From: Acidimicrobiaceae bacterium
GTDB lineage: Bacteria > Actinomycetota > Acidimicrobiia > Acidimicrobiales > RAAP-2
Direction of reading: 5' to 3'
Length of the DNA stretch: 6,284 nt
Assembly (NCBI GenBank): GCA_003152555.1
Contig: PMAL01000011.1
Location: 1-6,284, forward strand
Of the stretch, positions 5,961 through 6,284 are shown one piece after another (the first letter of the stretch is position 1; every line of letters begins with the position of its first letter). Position numbers and translations under genes: made by a program. Under the pieces are notes generated by a model, which did no database searches, was not told where the DNA came from, and saw only the letters and a program-made list of their open reading frames with translations.

Positions 5961-6082
5961 GGACAGCCGATAGCTAACGAATTAATTAACTAGATAGGCC
6001 GTTCGAGGGCGCGCTAACTCGGGTCGGCGCTCATGAGCGATGACGAGGGCCTCATAAACGTCGTGCGCCTCAACAATCTCTT

Positions 6083-6108
6083 GGGTGAGGCCCCTGAAGG
6101 GGTCACCC
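6083..6108. other. GC-rich hairpin with a two-base bulge
   Basis: GGGTGA (6083-6088) pairs with TCACCC (6103-6108), and CCCC (6091-6094) with GGGG (6099-6102). GG 6089-6090 is bulged and the loop is TGAA. No T-run follows on either strand, so it is not a standard intrinsic terminator. It may act as a second stop or an RNA-processing barrier for the minus-strand gene entering from the right. Confidence 0.4.
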
Positions 6109-6130
6109 CATAGAACGCGAAATAATACAG

Positions 6131-6142
6131 GCCCCGAGGGGC
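6131..6142 (-). terminator. Short GC hairpin just after the right-edge gene, weak terminator candidate
   Basis: GCCC (6131-6134) pairs with GGGC (6139-6142) around a four-base loop. It begins 4 nt after the stop of the minus-strand gene. On that strand it is followed by a T-rich but interrupted tail (CTGTATTATTT). The short stem and broken tail make termination plausible but not certain. Confidence 0.35.
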
Positions 6143-6146
6143 TCAA

Positions 6147-6284
6147 CTAACTGCCGACGCGCAGAACAGTTATTGCGAAGATCTGCGTGGTAGTGGTCGT
6201 GGTCGTGGTCGTGGTCTTGGCACTCAGGGCGTAATCAGCGCGGATCGACCACAGGCCGCTCGTCGTGAAGTTGAATGAACATTG
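6147..6284 (-). CDS. C-terminal end of a probable secreted or surface beta-sandwich protein, 5' part outside window
   Basis: The minus-strand frame is open from the right edge to TAG 6149-6147 and gives the last 45 residues of a protein. It begins with FNFTTSGLWSIRADYAL (visible residues 4-20), a pattern like the last strands of bacterial Ig-like or similar beta-sandwich domains. A run of ten threonines follows (24-33), then a hydrophobic beta strand (QIFAITVLRVGS). There is no LPxTG-type sorting signal or membrane helix at the end. The Thr run is encoded by alternating ACC and ACG codons from a 6-bp DNA repeat. Export is inferred from composition only, and family and function are unknown. 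A hairpin follows 4 nt after the stop. Confidence 0.5.
   Translation of the reverse strand, partial: QCSFNFTTSGLWSIRADYALSAKTTTTTTTTTTQIFAITVLRVGS
6187..6216. repeat. Hexanucleotide microsatellite GTGGTC
   Basis: Five 6-bp units occur in tandem: one GTGGTA followed by four perfect GTGGTC copies. On the minus strand they encode the threonine tract. Gain or loss of a unit changes the protein by two threonines without shifting the frame. Confidence 0.85.

Larger units (their letters stand above)
5982..6146. other. Intergenic stretch with mirror-image small open frames, coding status unclear
   Basis: On the minus strand the frame from just after TAG 6149-6147 stays open to TAA 5984-5982 (54 codons). 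It reads like a protein in its second half (segments QEIVEAHDVYEAL and AHERRPELARP), but its only possible start is a TTG directly after that TAG, and it has no ribosome binding site. On the plus strand ATG 6033 to TAG 6113 encodes 26 residues (MSDDEGLINVVRLNN at the start), also without a good ribosome binding site. Both frames show high GC at codon position 1 and low GC at position 2, which is expected of one strand mirroring the other. At most one is real; a gene remnant is equally possible. Confidence 0.2.

Noticed and set aside
6033..6113. 26-codon plus-strand open frame as an independent gene
   Set aside because: It has a normal ATG and acceptable codon pattern, but no clear ribosome binding site or promoter, and the opposite strand shows an equally coding-like pattern.
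1..6284. tRNA, rRNA, CRISPR, insertion sequence, toxin-antitoxin or defence system
   Set aside because: I looked on both strands and found no cloverleaf, no regularly spaced repeats, no terminal inverted repeats with a transposase, and no gene with such motifs.

Overview
The window looks like a piece of chromosome from a compact, moderately high-GC actinobacterium, most likely an acidimicrobial lineage. This is inferred from three things: a DUF4193 zinc-ribbon protein (a mainly actinobacterial family), a 482-residue protein whose N-terminal domain I associate with Acidimicrobiia, and TANNNT -10 boxes placed about 7 nt before GTG starts, as in leaderless actinobacterial transcripts. I see no rRNA, tRNA, CRISPR array, transposase or phage gene.

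Layout, left to right. (1) The 3' part of a two-domain ThyX-like protein (plus strand, enters from the left edge) ends in an AT-rich intrinsic terminator that overlaps its stop codon. (2) A DUF4193 protein with a very acidic N-terminus has its own promoter and a good ribosome binding site. A small GNAT acetyltransferase follows after 28 nt and is probably cotranscribed. (3) The 482-residue protein is on the minus strand; its end overlaps the end of the GNAT gene by 20 bp. (4) It is divergent from a membrane-anchored HtrA/DegP-type serine protease with one PDZ domain. The two share an 86-bp promoter region, and the protease probably starts at GTG 3822 on a leaderless mRNA. (5) A RhlG-like short-chain dehydrogenase lies on the minus strand, convergent with the protease; one CTAG holds both stop codons. 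(6) A 199-nt stretch (5948-6146) holds a promoter, two GC-rich hairpins and ambiguous small open frames. (7) The last 138 nt carry the 3' end of a minus-strand gene, probably a secreted or surface beta-sandwich protein with a ten-threonine tract.

The genes do not form one obvious pathway. ThyX-like and DUF4193 may be linked to pyrimidine nucleotide metabolism: my recollection is that DUF4193 genes often lie near dut in actinobacteria. HtrA points to envelope protein quality control, and the dehydrogenase to lipid or other keto-group reduction. The most interesting observation is the ThyX-like protein, whose two halves each keep a different part of the ThyX active-site signature. I found no convincing evidence of a wholly new multi-gene system.
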